A DNA stretch of 64,000 nt from Aquimarina intermedia (GCF_008124785.1 NZ_VNHU01000013.1:1-64000); one strand, 5' to 3'. Positions 45,339 to 54,984 are shown, counted from the stretch's first letter. Notes: generated by a model from the sequence alone, not told the origin. Translations and numbers: made by a program.

Positions 45339-45956
45339 CTACTCTGTATCTACCGCACACTCATCGATATAAAAAGTAAGGATCGCTTTCAAATCTCTTT
45401 TTCTATAAACCTTATCTTGTATTTTTTGAACCAGAACAGGACAATCCTCAAAATAGGCAGCTGCTGTTTTTTTAAAATTTTTGCTAAATAGTTGATTGGA
45501 GCCAAAATGCGTGATCGCTGGCTCACCTTCTTTTTGCACGTAATAATTCTTGATAGGTGCACTACCTGACATCACAAACCCATTACCAAATTGATCCGGT
45601 TCGCTTCTCATAGTACGATAACTGCGATCATACGTACGGTATAACGTAACTTTACCTTGTTTTACTAATTCTACTATGGCATAGTTTCCGGTTCCGCTGA
45701 CTTTGCGTCGCACATAATGTACCATACCGTAGGGTTCATATACGGTAGCCCTGGTTATACTATCAAAACTATAATTCTGAGCTTTATCTTTTTTAGTCTT
45801 TTTAAACTTAATCTTTCCGGAAGCTCTTATTTTACCCAACCCTATAAGTTGCTTACCGTCCTTATAAGTAAGTATGGCAGTGGTAAGTTGTGCTTGTGTA
45901 CAAGTTGTTGCTAATAGCACTACTGTGCAGGTCAAAAAAAATAGATACTTCATCAA
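45339..45956 (-). CDS. Secreted hypothetical protein, tandem paralogue A
   Basis: A 205-residue protein with a Sec signal (LFFLTCTVVLLATTCTQAQ). It continues ILTYKDGKQLIGLGKI, a stretch on conversion of a surface value (SFDSITRATVYEPYGMVHYVRR), and a C-terminal helical segment ALVQ-like ending ILTFYIDECAV. The next gene upstream on the same strand encodes a protein with the same layout and end (IVTFYDEECK), so they are diverged tandem duplicates. Function unknown; both are probably exported to the periplasm. Confidence 0.75.
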   Translation of the reverse strand: MMKYLFFLTCTVVLLATTCTQAQLTTAILTYKDGKQLIGLGKIRASGKIKFKKTKKDKAQNYSFDSITRATVYEPYGMVHYVRRKVSGTGNYAIVELVKQGKVTLYRTYDRSYRTMRSEPDQFGNGFVMSGSAPIKNYYVQKEGEPAITHFGSNQLFSKNFKKTAAAYFEDCPVLVQKIQDKVYRKRDLKAILTFYIDECAVDTE

Positions 45957-46047
45957 TTTGGGGTTGTTGATTTAAAAACAAAGATAAACGTTCTCGTTTT
46001 TATTTTATTACGATATACAGATTTGTTATTTCGAGAGAGTATTATAT

Positions 46048-46653
46048 CTATTTACACTCTTCATCATAAAAAGTAACAATCTCGACTACTTCTTTCTCCG
46101 TAAATTCATTCCGGTTAATTTTTTCTACTAATGCAGGGCAATCTTTAAGATATTTTTTAAGCGCTTTTCTAAGTCCTGTCATCGCCCAACTGTCTTGTCC
46201 CAAATATTGAACTGTGTTTTCATCATCTTTACCTATAAAATACGCGTTAGAAGATGCTTCCAAAGTGGAACCAAGTAACTGAAAAACATTATTTTGCTTA
46301 AAATTGGGGATATCGATTCTAAGTTCATTAGAAATCTTATACAACACCACATCGCCATGGTACACCCATTCTAAAATAATACCCTTATTGGAGTCTTTTA
46401 AGTAACGGCGCACAATCTCTATTTCTTCCCCATTGCTATCAAATAAAATCTTATCAATGGATCGAAAATAAAAAACTTTTGTTTCTGAGTAACCACTATT
46501 TTTAAACCATAGCTCATCCGTATTTACTACTTTTATAAGCCCAGCGCTGTGAGTGCCATCTGCAAAAACGACTGTAGCATTGGTACGCTGTGCACTCAGA
46601 GTGCAAATTGAAAAAAAGACTCCTAGAATAGTTATAACAAAATGATACTTCAT
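46048..46653 (-). CDS. Secreted hypothetical protein, tandem paralogue B
   Basis: A 201-residue protein with a Sec signal (HFVITILGVFFSICTLSAQ). It shares order and motifs with paralogue A: VVFADGTHSAGLIKV, VFYFRSIDKILFDSNGEEIEIVRR, DVVLYKISNELRI, and an end of LVEKINRNEFTEKEVVEIVTFYDEE. Identity is low but the pattern is clear. The two genes are 91 bp apart. Nothing is known of the role. Confidence 0.75.
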   Translation of the reverse strand: MKYHFVITILGVFFSICTLSAQRTNATVVFADGTHSAGLIKVVNTDELWFKNSGYSETKVFYFRSIDKILFDSNGEEIEIVRRYLKDSNKGIILEWVYHGDVVLYKISNELRIDIPNFKQNNVFQLLGSTLEASSNAYFIGKDDENTVQYLGQDSWAMTGLRKALKKYLKDCPALVEKINRNEFTEKEVVEIVTFYDEECK

Positions 46654-46737
46654 TAATTATATAATTGTTTTAATCGCAGTGTTATAAAAAAATTTTGATG
46701 TCTATTGTAGATTGTAATTTATAATTACACAAGAATA

Positions 46738-46771
46738 ACAAAAATCCGCATTACGTAAAGCAATGCGGATT
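46738..46771 (-). terminator. Terminator of the endonuclease gene
   Basis: AATCCGCATT (46762-46771 read on minus) pairs perfectly with AATGCGGATT (46743-46752 read on minus) and is followed by further T residues, 24 bp beyond the stop of the type IX-secreted nuclease gene. Confidence 0.85.
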
Positions 46772-46794
46772 AGTAATAAAATTATTTGTAAAGG

Positions 46795-48975
46795 TTATCG
46801 CTTTATAAAGCGCTTATACGTCGTTTTTTGGTCGGTAGTCACCGAGACAAAATATATACCTGTTGGTAACTGTTCCAGAGAAATTTCTTTACCTGAAACC
46901 ATCCCGCTACGTACTATCTGTCCGTTTTGACTCATCACTTTATACTCAGAAACTTTTAGGGTTGTACTTCGTAAAATGATAAAATCACTAGCCGGGTTAG
47001 GATATACAGTAAAATCAATTGTCTCTGGCGCCTGAGCCTTTACCTTTTTGCCTTCTTCAATCATGCCGTAAGAAGATCTCGCAGTACTATTAGTACAAAA
47101 ATTCTTTGTGTCCTGCGTAGTATAACTACCTCCAGAAGCTAACACTGCTCCCGTAGTAGCATTTGTTAATTGATAAGATCCGTTACCATAACTACAGCAT
47201 ATTCCGTCTCCGTAGGTATCTTTAAAAATCAATGTATAACAATCCTCTTCTAAGGTTCTTGTAAGTGTTAGTGTAGAATTATCGGCTTGTGACCCGTATG
47301 TTCCACCGCTAAAAACAATTTGATTTGAACTATTTCTTATCTCCCAACTCGTCTCTTCAGGATATTGATCAAAAGTAATACGTAGATTCACATCTACGGT
47401 CGATGCAACGGGTGCACCCCCAGCATAACTACCCAAATCACCAAAAGCATTTTGAGCATAACTATCCCATTCTGCACTTACATACGAAGTGTTAGCAGTC
47501 GTTACTGAAGTCTTACGGCGTAAGGTTTTATCCTTACCAAAGTTAGCCGTTCCACCATTAAAGGTACCTACGATGTCAACAAGTGTATTGTTTTTGAATA
47601 AACCGACCGCGTCATTCCCATTAAAACTCATCTCGGTTGCAGAAGAAAGTTTGTCAGCAACATTCTTAACGGTTGCAGACGCCTGATTGTTTGCAATCAC
47701 ATACACAGCGCCATTAGTTAAGGTTCCGGATAAGGCCAAGCCTCCGGACCAGGCTCCTGCACCGTTGGATTGCTTTTTAAGGCTATAATCCGATAGGTTT
47801 ATAGTACCACCCGTTAGGTTTACAACTTCAATCGCTTTGTTATAAGAAGAACCTTCAACATATTCTGAAATAAATACTGCGTCACTACTTCCGCCTGGCG
47901 TTCCGCTTTGCGTAGTTACTGTTCTTGTATTACTAACAGCAGATCGATTTCCTGCCGCATCTTTAGCTTTTACAGTAAAAGTATAGGTGGTTCCTGCCAA
48001 CAAGCCAGAAACTGTAGTCGTGGTTCCGGATACTGTTGTAGATAAGCTTCCGTTTCTAAAAATTTCATATCCGGTTACTCCTACATTGTCACTTGAAGCA
48101 TTCCATGAAAGTTGTGTACTGGTTTGCGTGGTTGAAGCGCTGATAAGATTTGCCGGTATTGTGGGAGCTTGTGTATCAGTCTGCGTACCTCCACTAAAGC
48201 GATCTTCTGCTTGAGGCCCTCCCCAAATGGAGGTTGCAAAAGCAGGGTTATCGATAAATGGATTACGGTTTCCCTGAATATTTTCGAGAATTGGATTACG
48301 TTGCAGTTCTAACTGAGAAACAGGATCTTCTGCATTCCATTGTAATAGCAATTCTACCATATTAGCATCGCTGGCAGCAGAGCTCCCTACCGCTACATTA
48401 ATCGGTAAGCAGCGGTTACCATAACGTATGTACATAAATAACATCATACGGGCAACATCTCCTTTGAATTCATCGCCGGGATACCAATGCCCTTGTGCTG
48501 TGGTACCGGAATTACCAGAGCCGGCTGCAAACTTACGACTTCCACGATTGGAGTTACGTTGTACATCAGCAGGTCGCAAATGATGTGCATCTGCTCCGGG
48601 ACCGGTAGTTCCTAAATTTGGATTTCCCAACGATTTTGGATACACATGTTCTCGATTCCAATCTGTACTTCCTCCTCCATTATTATTTACCCCGCGTGTA
48701 CGATCTGTGGTAGAATTGCCATCAGCATCGTTAAATCCGTAGATTAGTATAACCTTACCCGATCCTGCAGGGTCCAAATCGGTTTGTTTGAGTGCATCCC
48801 ATACTCCGGGAGTATACGTTAAAAATGTAGTATGCGTATTAGTAACTTTATTCGTCAATTCATTTTTGAGTGCTGTACCTGATAAATTAATATTTACATC
48901 ATTATAATAAGCAGGCACTTGACTATAAGCATACGCTGCTACTATAAGCATAAAAAAGAGTAAAACTTTTTTCAT
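46795..48975 (-). CDS. Type IX-secreted endonuclease I with fibronectin III and lamin-tail domains
   Basis: A 726-residue extracellular nuclease. After the Sec signal (KKVLLFFMLIVAAYAYSQ) comes an endonuclease I domain (about 20-245; WNREHVYPKS and DAHHLRPADVQRNSNRGSRKF hold the metal and catalytic His). A fibronectin type III module follows (about 270-355; APTIPANLISASTTQTSTQL), then a lamin-tail domain (about 365-490; VFISEYVEGSSYNKAIEVVN), and a type IX sorting C-terminus (FTVYPNPASDFIIL ... GIYFVSVTTDQKTTYKRFIKR). It degrades extracellular DNA, for nutrients or biofilm. I start at 48975; a frame 24 codons longer spoils the signal. Confidence 0.93.
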   Translation of the reverse strand: MKKVLLFFMLIVAAYAYSQVPAYYNDVNINLSGTALKNELTNKVTNTHTTFLTYTPGVWDALKQTDLDPAGSGKVILIYGFNDADGNSTTDRTRGVNNNGGGSTDWNREHVYPKSLGNPNLGTTGPGADAHHLRPADVQRNSNRGSRKFAAGSGNSGTTAQGHWYPGDEFKGDVARMMLFMYIRYGNRCLPINVAVGSSAASDANMVELLLQWNAEDPVSQLELQRNPILENIQGNRNPFIDNPAFATSIWGGPQAEDRFSGGTQTDTQAPTIPANLISASTTQTSTQLSWNASSDNVGVTGYEIFRNGSLSTTVSGTTTTVSGLLAGTTYTFTVKAKDAAGNRSAVSNTRTVTTQSGTPGGSSDAVFISEYVEGSSYNKAIEVVNLTGGTINLSDYSLKKQSNGAGAWSGGLALSGTLTNGAVYVIANNQASATVKNVADKLSSATEMSFNGNDAVGLFKNNTLVDIVGTFNGGTANFGKDKTLRRKTSVTTANTSYVSAEWDSYAQNAFGDLGSYAGGAPVASTVDVNLRITFDQYPEETSWEIRNSSNQIVFSGGTYGSQADNSTLTLTRTLEEDCYTLIFKDTYGDGICCSYGNGSYQLTNATTGAVLASGGSYTTQDTKNFCTNSTARSSYGMIEEGKKVKAQAPETIDFTVYPNPASDFIILRSTTLKVSEYKVMSQNGQIVRSGMVSGKEISLEQLPTGIYFVSVTTDQKTTYKRFIKR

Positions 48976-49122
48976 AATTCTGAGTGTGTGTTTGTTAGTA
49001 ATAAGTAGGGGCGAAAATACTACTATTTTATGAATACTTAAATACACTCAATATTACCACAAGGTTAACGTTTGTATGGTAGCCAATTTTTATCTCTATC
49101 TGTGTAGTTTTTATCACTCGTT

Positions 49123-49857
49123 CTATCCAATATATTGGTAAACCTCATCAAATGGAATTCTAAATTGAGGACCATACACCCCTTGTACATCTCGAATACC
49201 GCAGCCAATAACCATAGTAATTTCTGCTCCGTAAGGTAATTTCAAAATGTTTTTTATTCTTATAGTATCACTACCCTCCATCGGACAAGTGTCGTATCCT
49301 ATTGCAGCCATCTTGATCATAAAATTCTGAGCAGCTAGTGCAGCACTTTTATGCGCAACTATTCGCATATCGCTGGTACGAACTTGACGATAGACAGGCC
49401 TAAACAATCCAATTACCCAAAAGAATACATACTTGATCCAACCAAAAATCCCTACAAAGTCTTTGTATACTACGGGAATTAATTTTTGATAATAGTTCAA
49501 AGCAAACTTTTCACGAGATGTATAGTCTGAAGCTTTTTTGTTTCCGTACATCTCTTTCAGAAAATTAATATTTGCCTTTTTGCGATTACGCCACAAATCT
49601 TTGCGTGCTACCACCACAACCAACTGTTTTGCGGTTTTAGCAGCGTTCTGATCAAGACAAGCTTTAGTCATTTTTTGTAAGGTTCCCTTATTAGTAATGT
49701 GATAAAACTCCCATAATTGCATATTACTGCTGGTAGGCGCTAATACCGCATTTTAAATACATTTTTTCACCTTGGTTGACGAGATATCCCTATCAGCATC
49801 AAATACACGAACCGATCGACGGTACTGAATGGCTTCTTCTACCCTTTTTTCTATCAT
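49123..49857 (-). pseudogene. Nitroreductase-family gene with an in-frame stop at codon 35
   Basis: The full frame begins with ATG at 49857 (MIEKRVEEAIQYRRSVRVFD, the classic nitroreductase N-terminus with FMN-binding RRS). It is interrupted by TAA at 49753-49755 and continues NAVLAPTSSN-MQLWEFYHI in the same frame to 49123. Gln (CAA) or Lys (AAA) to stop is a single-base change. The 199-residue frame from ATG 49722 lacks the first FMN-binding strand and is probably inactive. The rest keeps family features (ALAAQNFMIKMAAIGYDTCPMEG) plus a membrane-like stretch (YVFFWVIGLF). Either a recent pseudogene or a sequence error. Confidence 0.8.
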
Positions 49858-50014
49858 ACGATTATTTTTATCACAATATATAATGTATCTATTGCTCTAA
49901 AACTATGAGTACAATAAAACCGTTATTATTTTGTGTAAATCACTCCAAACTATGTAAGTAATTTCTACTATATTTATTTGATAACAATAGTAATCATTTA
50001 AAAATAATACACTT

Positions 50015-50203
50015 ATGAAAAAAATTAAAGAATTAAAAGGGATTAAAACACTAAGTAAAACTGAGCAAAGTTCAATTTTGGGTGCCTGGGGCAATAGAGT
50101 ATATTGTGGAGGCCCCCGTCAGTGCTGTTTTAGAACTGCTAACGGACAGGAATTTTGTGATTATGGATACTGCCAGTCAAACGGTAATTGCGTCTGGGCA
50201 TAA
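50015..50203 (+). CDS. Cysteine-rich leader peptide, possible bacteriocin or RiPP precursor
   Basis: A 62-residue peptide with a Bacteroidota-type leader (MKKIKELKGIKTLSKTEQSS, then ILG). It resembles GG-leader and ComC-type precursors in which a conserved LKGIKxLSKxEQ helix precedes a double-glycine-like site. Here the site is ILG-A, giving a 39-residue core (24-62) with six cysteines at 31, 37, 38, 48, 53 and 59 in a C-x5-CC-x9-C-x4-C-x5-C pattern. No peptidase-ABC exporter, modification enzyme or immunity gene is recognised nearby. Probably exported by a transporter elsewhere. It ends at a strong hairpin. Confidence 0.7.
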   Translation: MKKIKELKGIKTLSKTEQSSILGAWGNRVYCGGPRQCCFRTANGQEFCDYGYCQSNGNCVWA

Positions 50204-50226
50204 GTATGATAGAGAATAGGTATTTA

Positions 50227-50276
50227 AGTTCTAAACAAATCAAATTATAAAAATTTACTTTGTTTAGAACTTTTTT
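50227..50276. terminator. Terminator after the cysteine-rich peptide gene
   Basis: AGTTCTAAACAAA (50227-50239) pairs perfectly over 13 bp with TTTGTTTAGAACT (50259-50271), followed by five T. The 19-base loop is long. It overlaps the stop of the convergent ackA gene and may serve both. Confidence 0.8.
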
Positions 50277-51459
50277 AGTTTAAAAGTTCATAGGATTGTT
50301 CCGCAATTTCTAATTCTTCATTCGTAGGAATTATTAATATCTTAACGGGAGCATCTTTACTATTTATTTCTCTAATGTTCTTAGATCGTATAGCATTTTT
50401 AACCTCGTCTAGCTCAATTCCAAAGGTTTCCATGTCCGTACAGACCATATTTCTAATCACATCAGAATTTTCTCCTATTCCTGCAGTAAACACAATGGCA
50501 TCAACCCCATTCATTACAGCAATATAGGAACCAATGAATTTTTTAATTCTATAAGCGTTCATCTGCAGAGCTAACTCGCAATCTTTATTTCCTTCGGCAG
50601 CTTGTGCTTCTATATCTCTAAGGTCACTATACCCTGTAAGTCCCAGCATACCGCTTTCTTTTTGCAATAAATCACTTACTTTTTCAAGGGTATATCCCAA
50701 GGTATTTACCATATAAAATATGATCGCGGGATCTATATCTCCAGATCGTGTACCCATGATCAATCCGTTCATAGGAGCAAAACCAAGAGAATGATCTATA
50801 CTCTTACCATTTTGAATAGCGGTCATACTACACCCGTTACCCAGATGGATGGAAATTACTTTAGCATTATCTTTATCTAAGTATTCGGTAGCCTTCTTGG
50901 CTATATATTTATGACTCGTACCATGGAAACCATATACTCGAATATTATGCTCTTCCAGAAATTTACTCGGAATAGCATATTTATGAGCCTTTACCGGAAT
51001 TGTATGATGATATGCGGTATCAAATACAGCAACCTGCTTTGCCTCTGTAAAAATTTCTTCAGCAACTAAAATGCCTTGCAAGTTGGCAGGATTATGCAGC
51101 GGCGCCAAAGGAATTAAACTTTTTATTTTATCCATTACCGCTTCAGTGATTAAGGTGGTATCGGTAAAATCACTTCCTCCATGTACCACACGATGCCCTA
51201 CAATCGCCACTTCTTTTGGAGACTTTAAAACCCCAATATTTTTATCTAGCAAATAAGTTAACAACAGTTGCAATCCTTTCTTATGCGTACTTACCTCAAC
51301 ATTTTTGTCTAAAGAATTATCCGTCGTCTTATAAGTTATATGCGCATCTCCAAATCCTATACGCTCTATAATACCCGAACAAATTACGGTCTTTTCCGGC
51401 ATTTCAAAAAGTTGAAATTTTAGGGATGAACTTCCTGAATTGAGTACTACGATTTTCAT
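50275..51459 (-). CDS. ackA: Acetate kinase
   Basis: A 394-residue kinase converting acetyl phosphate and ADP to acetate and ATP. Signatures are MKIVVLNSGSSSLKFQLF at the N-terminus, VGHRVVHGGSDFTD near 85, VFDTAYHHTIP near 145, GFHGTSHKYIAKKA near 175, VISIHLGNGCSMTAI near 200, and DAIVFTAGIGENS near 320. It follows pta by 37 bp on the same strand, forming the Pta-AckA overflow pathway. Length is normal. Confidence 0.96.
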   Translation of the reverse strand: MKIVVLNSGSSSLKFQLFEMPEKTVICSGIIERIGFGDAHITYKTTDNSLDKNVEVSTHKKGLQLLLTYLLDKNIGVLKSPKEVAIVGHRVVHGGSDFTDTTLITEAVMDKIKSLIPLAPLHNPANLQGILVAEEIFTEAKQVAVFDTAYHHTIPVKAHKYAIPSKFLEEHNIRVYGFHGTSHKYIAKKATEYLDKDNAKVISIHLGNGCSMTAIQNGKSIDHSLGFAPMNGLIMGTRSGDIDPAIIFYMVNTLGYTLEKVSDLLQKESGMLGLTGYSDLRDIEAQAAEGNKDCELALQMNAYRIKKFIGSYIAVMNGVDAIVFTAGIGENSDVIRNMVCTDMETFGIELDEVKNAIRSKNIREINSKDAPVKILIIPTNEELEIAEQSYELLN

Positions 51460-51496
51460 GAATGATTATTTGAATGGATAGTATTATTAAACTTAT

Positions 51497-53590
51497 TTAA
51501 AGGCCTTGTGCCTGAATTGCGGTTATTATAACGGTATTGTAAACATCATCAACAGTGCATCCCCTACTTAAATCATTTACCGGTTTATTGAGTCCTTGTA
51601 ACATCGGACCAATTGCCAGTGCTCCGGTCTCCCGTTGCACCGCTTTATACGTATTGTTACCTGTATTAAGGTCAGGAAAGATAAGCACACTAGCTTGCCC
51701 TGCAACTTCAGAGTTAGGTAATTTACTTTTGCCGACACGCATATCTACAGCTGCATCATATTGAATCGGTCCTTCAATTTTCAATTCGGGATGACTCTTT
51801 TTAACGATTTCTGTCGCTTCTCTAACCACTTCGACATCCTCTCCCTTTCCAGAAGTACCTGATGAATAGGAAAGCATAGCTATTTTTGGCTCTATACCAA
51901 ATGCAGCGGCAGAGTGTGCCGAGGATATGGCTATTTCGGCTAATTCTTCGGCATTTGGGTTTGGATTAATCGCACAGTCTCCAAATACGGATACACGATC
52001 TTCTAAACACATGAAAAACACTGAAGAAACCACTTTAACTCCGGGTTTGGTCTTTATAAATTGTAATGCAGGTCGGATGGTATGTTGCGTCGTATGTACG
52101 GCACCAGAAACCATACCATCAGCATGTCCTTTATATATCATCATTGTGGCAAAATATGAAACATCAGCCATCATATCTCTGGCCATATCCATATTTACAT
52201 TTTTGTGTTTACGTAGCTCGTAAAATGTTTTTACATAGTCATCATAATATGGAGATTTGGTCGGAAAAACAATATGCACTTTCTCAAAATCTATGGGGAT
52301 ATCCAATTTTGTTGCTTTGCTCTTAAGTTTCTTTTCATCACCAATCAGCGTAATCTCGACCACATCTGAAGCTAACAATCTCGAAGTCGCCCGTAAAATT
52401 CTTTCATCGGATCCTTCTGGTAAGACTATATGTTTTTTATGTTGGAGTGCTCTTTTTAATAAATTATATTGGAACATTCTGGGAGTAATCCCAACTGGTT
52501 GAAAGGTAATAAGTCGATCAGCAAGTTCCTCGACATTGACATACTTTTCAAAAGTACTAATGGAGGTAACTATCTTTTGTTGATTATCAGCATATATTCT
52601 GGATTTAATGGCTCCAATTTTATTTGTGATAGAAAAAGTTCCACTGGAAACAGAAATTATAGGAAAAGATAAAGAAACTCCCTCAATTAATTTTAAGATA
52701 GAGGGCTCAGGGATAATCCCACCGGTTAAAATAATTCCTGATATCTTTGGATAATTTGCAGAAATATTAGCCTGTAACACTCCCAAAATAATATCTGCTC
52801 TATCACCAGGAGTAATAACCAGACTGTTGTCCTTAAGATGAGTAAGATAATTACGTAGCTGCATTGCTCCTACTCCGTAGCTACCTGCCTGATTGTTTAA
52901 AAATTCTTTACCAAAAAGAACCTTACCTTCTAATTTATCTGCGATTTCTTTAATTGTCGGATTTATCAGAGAGTCAACCTTCGGAATTAAAATTTTCTTG
53001 ACATCCTTGTCAAAATTTGAATCAAAAGCTTGTTGCAAACCTTCCAAGTGGTTTTCAGAAATCTTGTTAGCAACAACAGCTAGTACCTCTACTTCTCTAC
53101 CTTCGAAACGATTGTAAGCCAATTTTAAATTCCCTGTCGTATCCTCAATTGTTTTATCAAAACCACTGGCAATGATAATTGCGGGAATCCCCAAATTTTT
53201 TGCAACTATAACATTGATATCAAATTCAATAATACTTCCTTCGTCAGAGAAGTCAGTTCCCTCTACAAGCACAAAATCAAATGTGTCTTCAAGATATTTA
53301 TATTTTTGAATAATAACGTCAATAACTTCGCCGGATTTACCCTGATTGTATTTTTTAAGTACTTCACTTCGGGTAAAGGCGTATGCTTTTTTTACATTTA
53401 TATCCAATTCAAAATGTGAGATAACAGTTTGAATATGATTATCTATTTCTCCTTCTTTTGGGTCATCAATTATAGGCCTAAAGTAACCTACTTTAGCTAC
53501 TTTGCCCAACAACATACGCATCAGACCCAATACCATAATAGATTTCCCACTATTGGGTTCGATCGTCGCTATATATACTGCTTTACTCAT
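51497..53590 (-). CDS. pta: Phosphate acetyltransferase (long form)
   Basis: A 697-residue enzyme converting acetyl-CoA and phosphate to acetyl phosphate. It is the three-domain form: an N-terminal P-loop dethiobiotin synthetase-like domain (ATIEPNSGKSIMVLGLM), a middle DRTGG domain (about 215-330), and the catalytic C-terminal PTA domain (about 375-697; HIVLPEGSDERILRA, GHADGMVSGAVHTT, SYSSGTSGKGEDVEVVREAT). Upstream of ackA in a two-gene operon. Length is typical. Confidence 0.95.
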   Translation of the reverse strand: MSKAVYIATIEPNSGKSIMVLGLMRMLLGKVAKVGYFRPIIDDPKEGEIDNHIQTVISHFELDINVKKAYAFTRSEVLKKYNQGKSGEVIDVIIQKYKYLEDTFDFVLVEGTDFSDEGSIIEFDINVIVAKNLGIPAIIIASGFDKTIEDTTGNLKLAYNRFEGREVEVLAVVANKISENHLEGLQQAFDSNFDKDVKKILIPKVDSLINPTIKEIADKLEGKVLFGKEFLNNQAGSYGVGAMQLRNYLTHLKDNSLVITPGDRADIILGVLQANISANYPKISGIILTGGIIPEPSILKLIEGVSLSFPIISVSSGTFSITNKIGAIKSRIYADNQQKIVTSISTFEKYVNVEELADRLITFQPVGITPRMFQYNLLKRALQHKKHIVLPEGSDERILRATSRLLASDVVEITLIGDEKKLKSKATKLDIPIDFEKVHIVFPTKSPYYDDYVKTFYELRKHKNVNMDMARDMMADVSYFATMMIYKGHADGMVSGAVHTTQHTIRPALQFIKTKPGVKVVSSVFFMCLEDRVSVFGDCAINPNPNAEELAEIAISSAHSAAAFGIEPKIAMLSYSSGTSGKGEDVEVVREATEIVKKSHPELKIEGPIQYDAAVDMRVGKSKLPNSEVAGQASVLIFPDLNTGNNTYKAVQRETGALAIGPMLQGLNKPVNDLSRGCTVDDVYNTVIITAIQAQGL

Positions 53591-53668
53591 GTAGTATTTT
53601 TTTTTAATAACAAAAAGGTTTGAACGGACAGCGTATCATCAATTCCTTACTTAACTGTTAGTCGCTTG

Positions 53669-54898
53669 CTATTTTTCTAAAAGCGTTTTCATAAAACGCT
53701 CAAACTCATTCTTGAAATCGATATATTTTTGTCCTGTGGCCGGACCGTTAAATCCGGTATGAATTTTTTGTACATTCCCTTCCTTATCCAATACTATAGT
53801 TGTTGGATACGATAGAACATGATTGAGCATCGGAAGTTTTTCTTGTGCTTTTTGCTTACTCGATGTTCCAAATTGGGCCAATAAAATTGGATACGGTACC
53901 TCAAGGCTATTCTTAAAACGCTGTATAGATTTAATTGCCTTTTCTTCTGTTTTAGCATACTCAAACGCCAATCCCACAAATGCCAAGTCTTTGTCCTTAT
54001 TTGCTTCATAAAATTGTCTGTAATACTTTGTTTCATCTACGCAATTTGGACACCAGGTGCCTAAGACCTGTATGACAAGAACTTTATCTTGAAACTGCGG
54101 ATCTGTATTGGAGACCATAGTACCTTCAGTATCCGGGAACTCAAATGTAAAAGATTTTCCTTCTTCTGTAATGGTAGTAAGTGAATCTTCCGACGGCAAC
54201 TCAAAATCGGGATTCAATTTTGCACTAAAAGGTTCTTTCCAGTGTTGTCCCGAATAGAACATTCCTTGCATGGTACTATCAGCAACCTGAGCTGTAAAAA
54301 GAAAAGCATGCGCCCCATCAAATGTAGATAATTGAAGCTGATCTCCATTAAGCACACCTTCTAAATAGCGATAATCACCGGTGGTTGTTCTAAAAGTTCC
54401 TGTAACCACATTTCCGTTTTGTTTAAAAATACCTTTAGCAATATAACTATCCTCTGTATTTGGACTAAAAACAGTCTCCCAACTCCCAGTAATCTGATGC
54501 TTAGGTTGGGCCTTTACGGCAAAACGATCCTGTACCCCATATTGAGCTTCAAACGGTACCTTACGATTTAATGATTCAATAACAAAATCTCCTTTAATGA
54601 GTGTCGAATCAATAAATTTAGCTTTTATATAGCCTTCAAAAACAGGAAGTTTAATTTTTATTAAGTTATCTGTTATTGAAATTTCGTGAACCTCAATGGA
54701 TTCTTCTGCATTAAAAATTTCTAACGTTTGATCGTCAAAAACTTCAAATAAAAAAGGAGCCTTTTTATTATCCTGCATCATGAGTGTAGCTCTCCAAGCT
54801 CCCGCTTTTAGCGATTTTATGTTCGCCTCTTTGTCTTGGTCTTGTTTACATCCAAACGTCAATAATGCAATGGTAAGGATTAGAATAGTGTTTTTCAC
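53669..54898 (-). CDS. TlpA-like thiol-disulfide oxidoreductase lipoprotein
   Basis: A 409-residue lipoprotein. The start is GTG at 54898 (MKNTILILTIALLTFGC, lipobox Cys17); a TTG ten codons upstream breaks the signal. Residues of about 25-240 form a beta-rich N-terminal region (TITGSWETVF; GTFRTTTGDYRYLEG). The C-terminal thioredoxin domain has LGTWCPNCVDETKYY with an intact CxxC and a cis-Pro loop VLSYPTTIVLDKEGN. It likely reduces disulfides of periplasmic proteins or cytochromes. It is transcribed alone. Confidence 0.88.
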   Translation of the reverse strand: MKNTILILTIALLTFGCKQDQDKEANIKSLKAGAWRATLMMQDNKKAPFLFEVFDDQTLEIFNAEESIEVHEISITDNLIKIKLPVFEGYIKAKFIDSTLIKGDFVIESLNRKVPFEAQYGVQDRFAVKAQPKHQITGSWETVFSPNTEDSYIAKGIFKQNGNVVTGTFRTTTGDYRYLEGVLNGDQLQLSTFDGAHAFLFTAQVADSTMQGMFYSGQHWKEPFSAKLNPDFELPSEDSLTTITEEGKSFTFEFPDTEGTMVSNTDPQFQDKVLVIQVLGTWCPNCVDETKYYRQFYEANKDKDLAFVGLAFEYAKTEEKAIKSIQRFKNSLEVPYPILLAQFGTSSKQKAQEKLPMLNHVLSYPTTIVLDKEGNVQKIHTGFNGPATGQKYIDFKNEFERFMKTLLEK

Positions 54899-54984
54899 AA
54901 AATAATTTTTAAGTAATATACAATACAAAAGCCGATTGGATATAAGTATCTAATCGGCTACTGATAATTTTAATTTATCTACAA

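Noticed and set aside
49903-50094. Minus-strand frame opposite the cysteine-rich peptide
   Set aside because: It overlaps a well-formed leader-peptide gene and reads partly antisense to it, without motif or signal of its own.
49123-50203. Nitroreductase plus peptide as an azole-forming RiPP cluster
   Set aside because: The reductase is an ordinary nitroreductase with a stop codon, on the opposite strand, and no cyclodehydratase is present.
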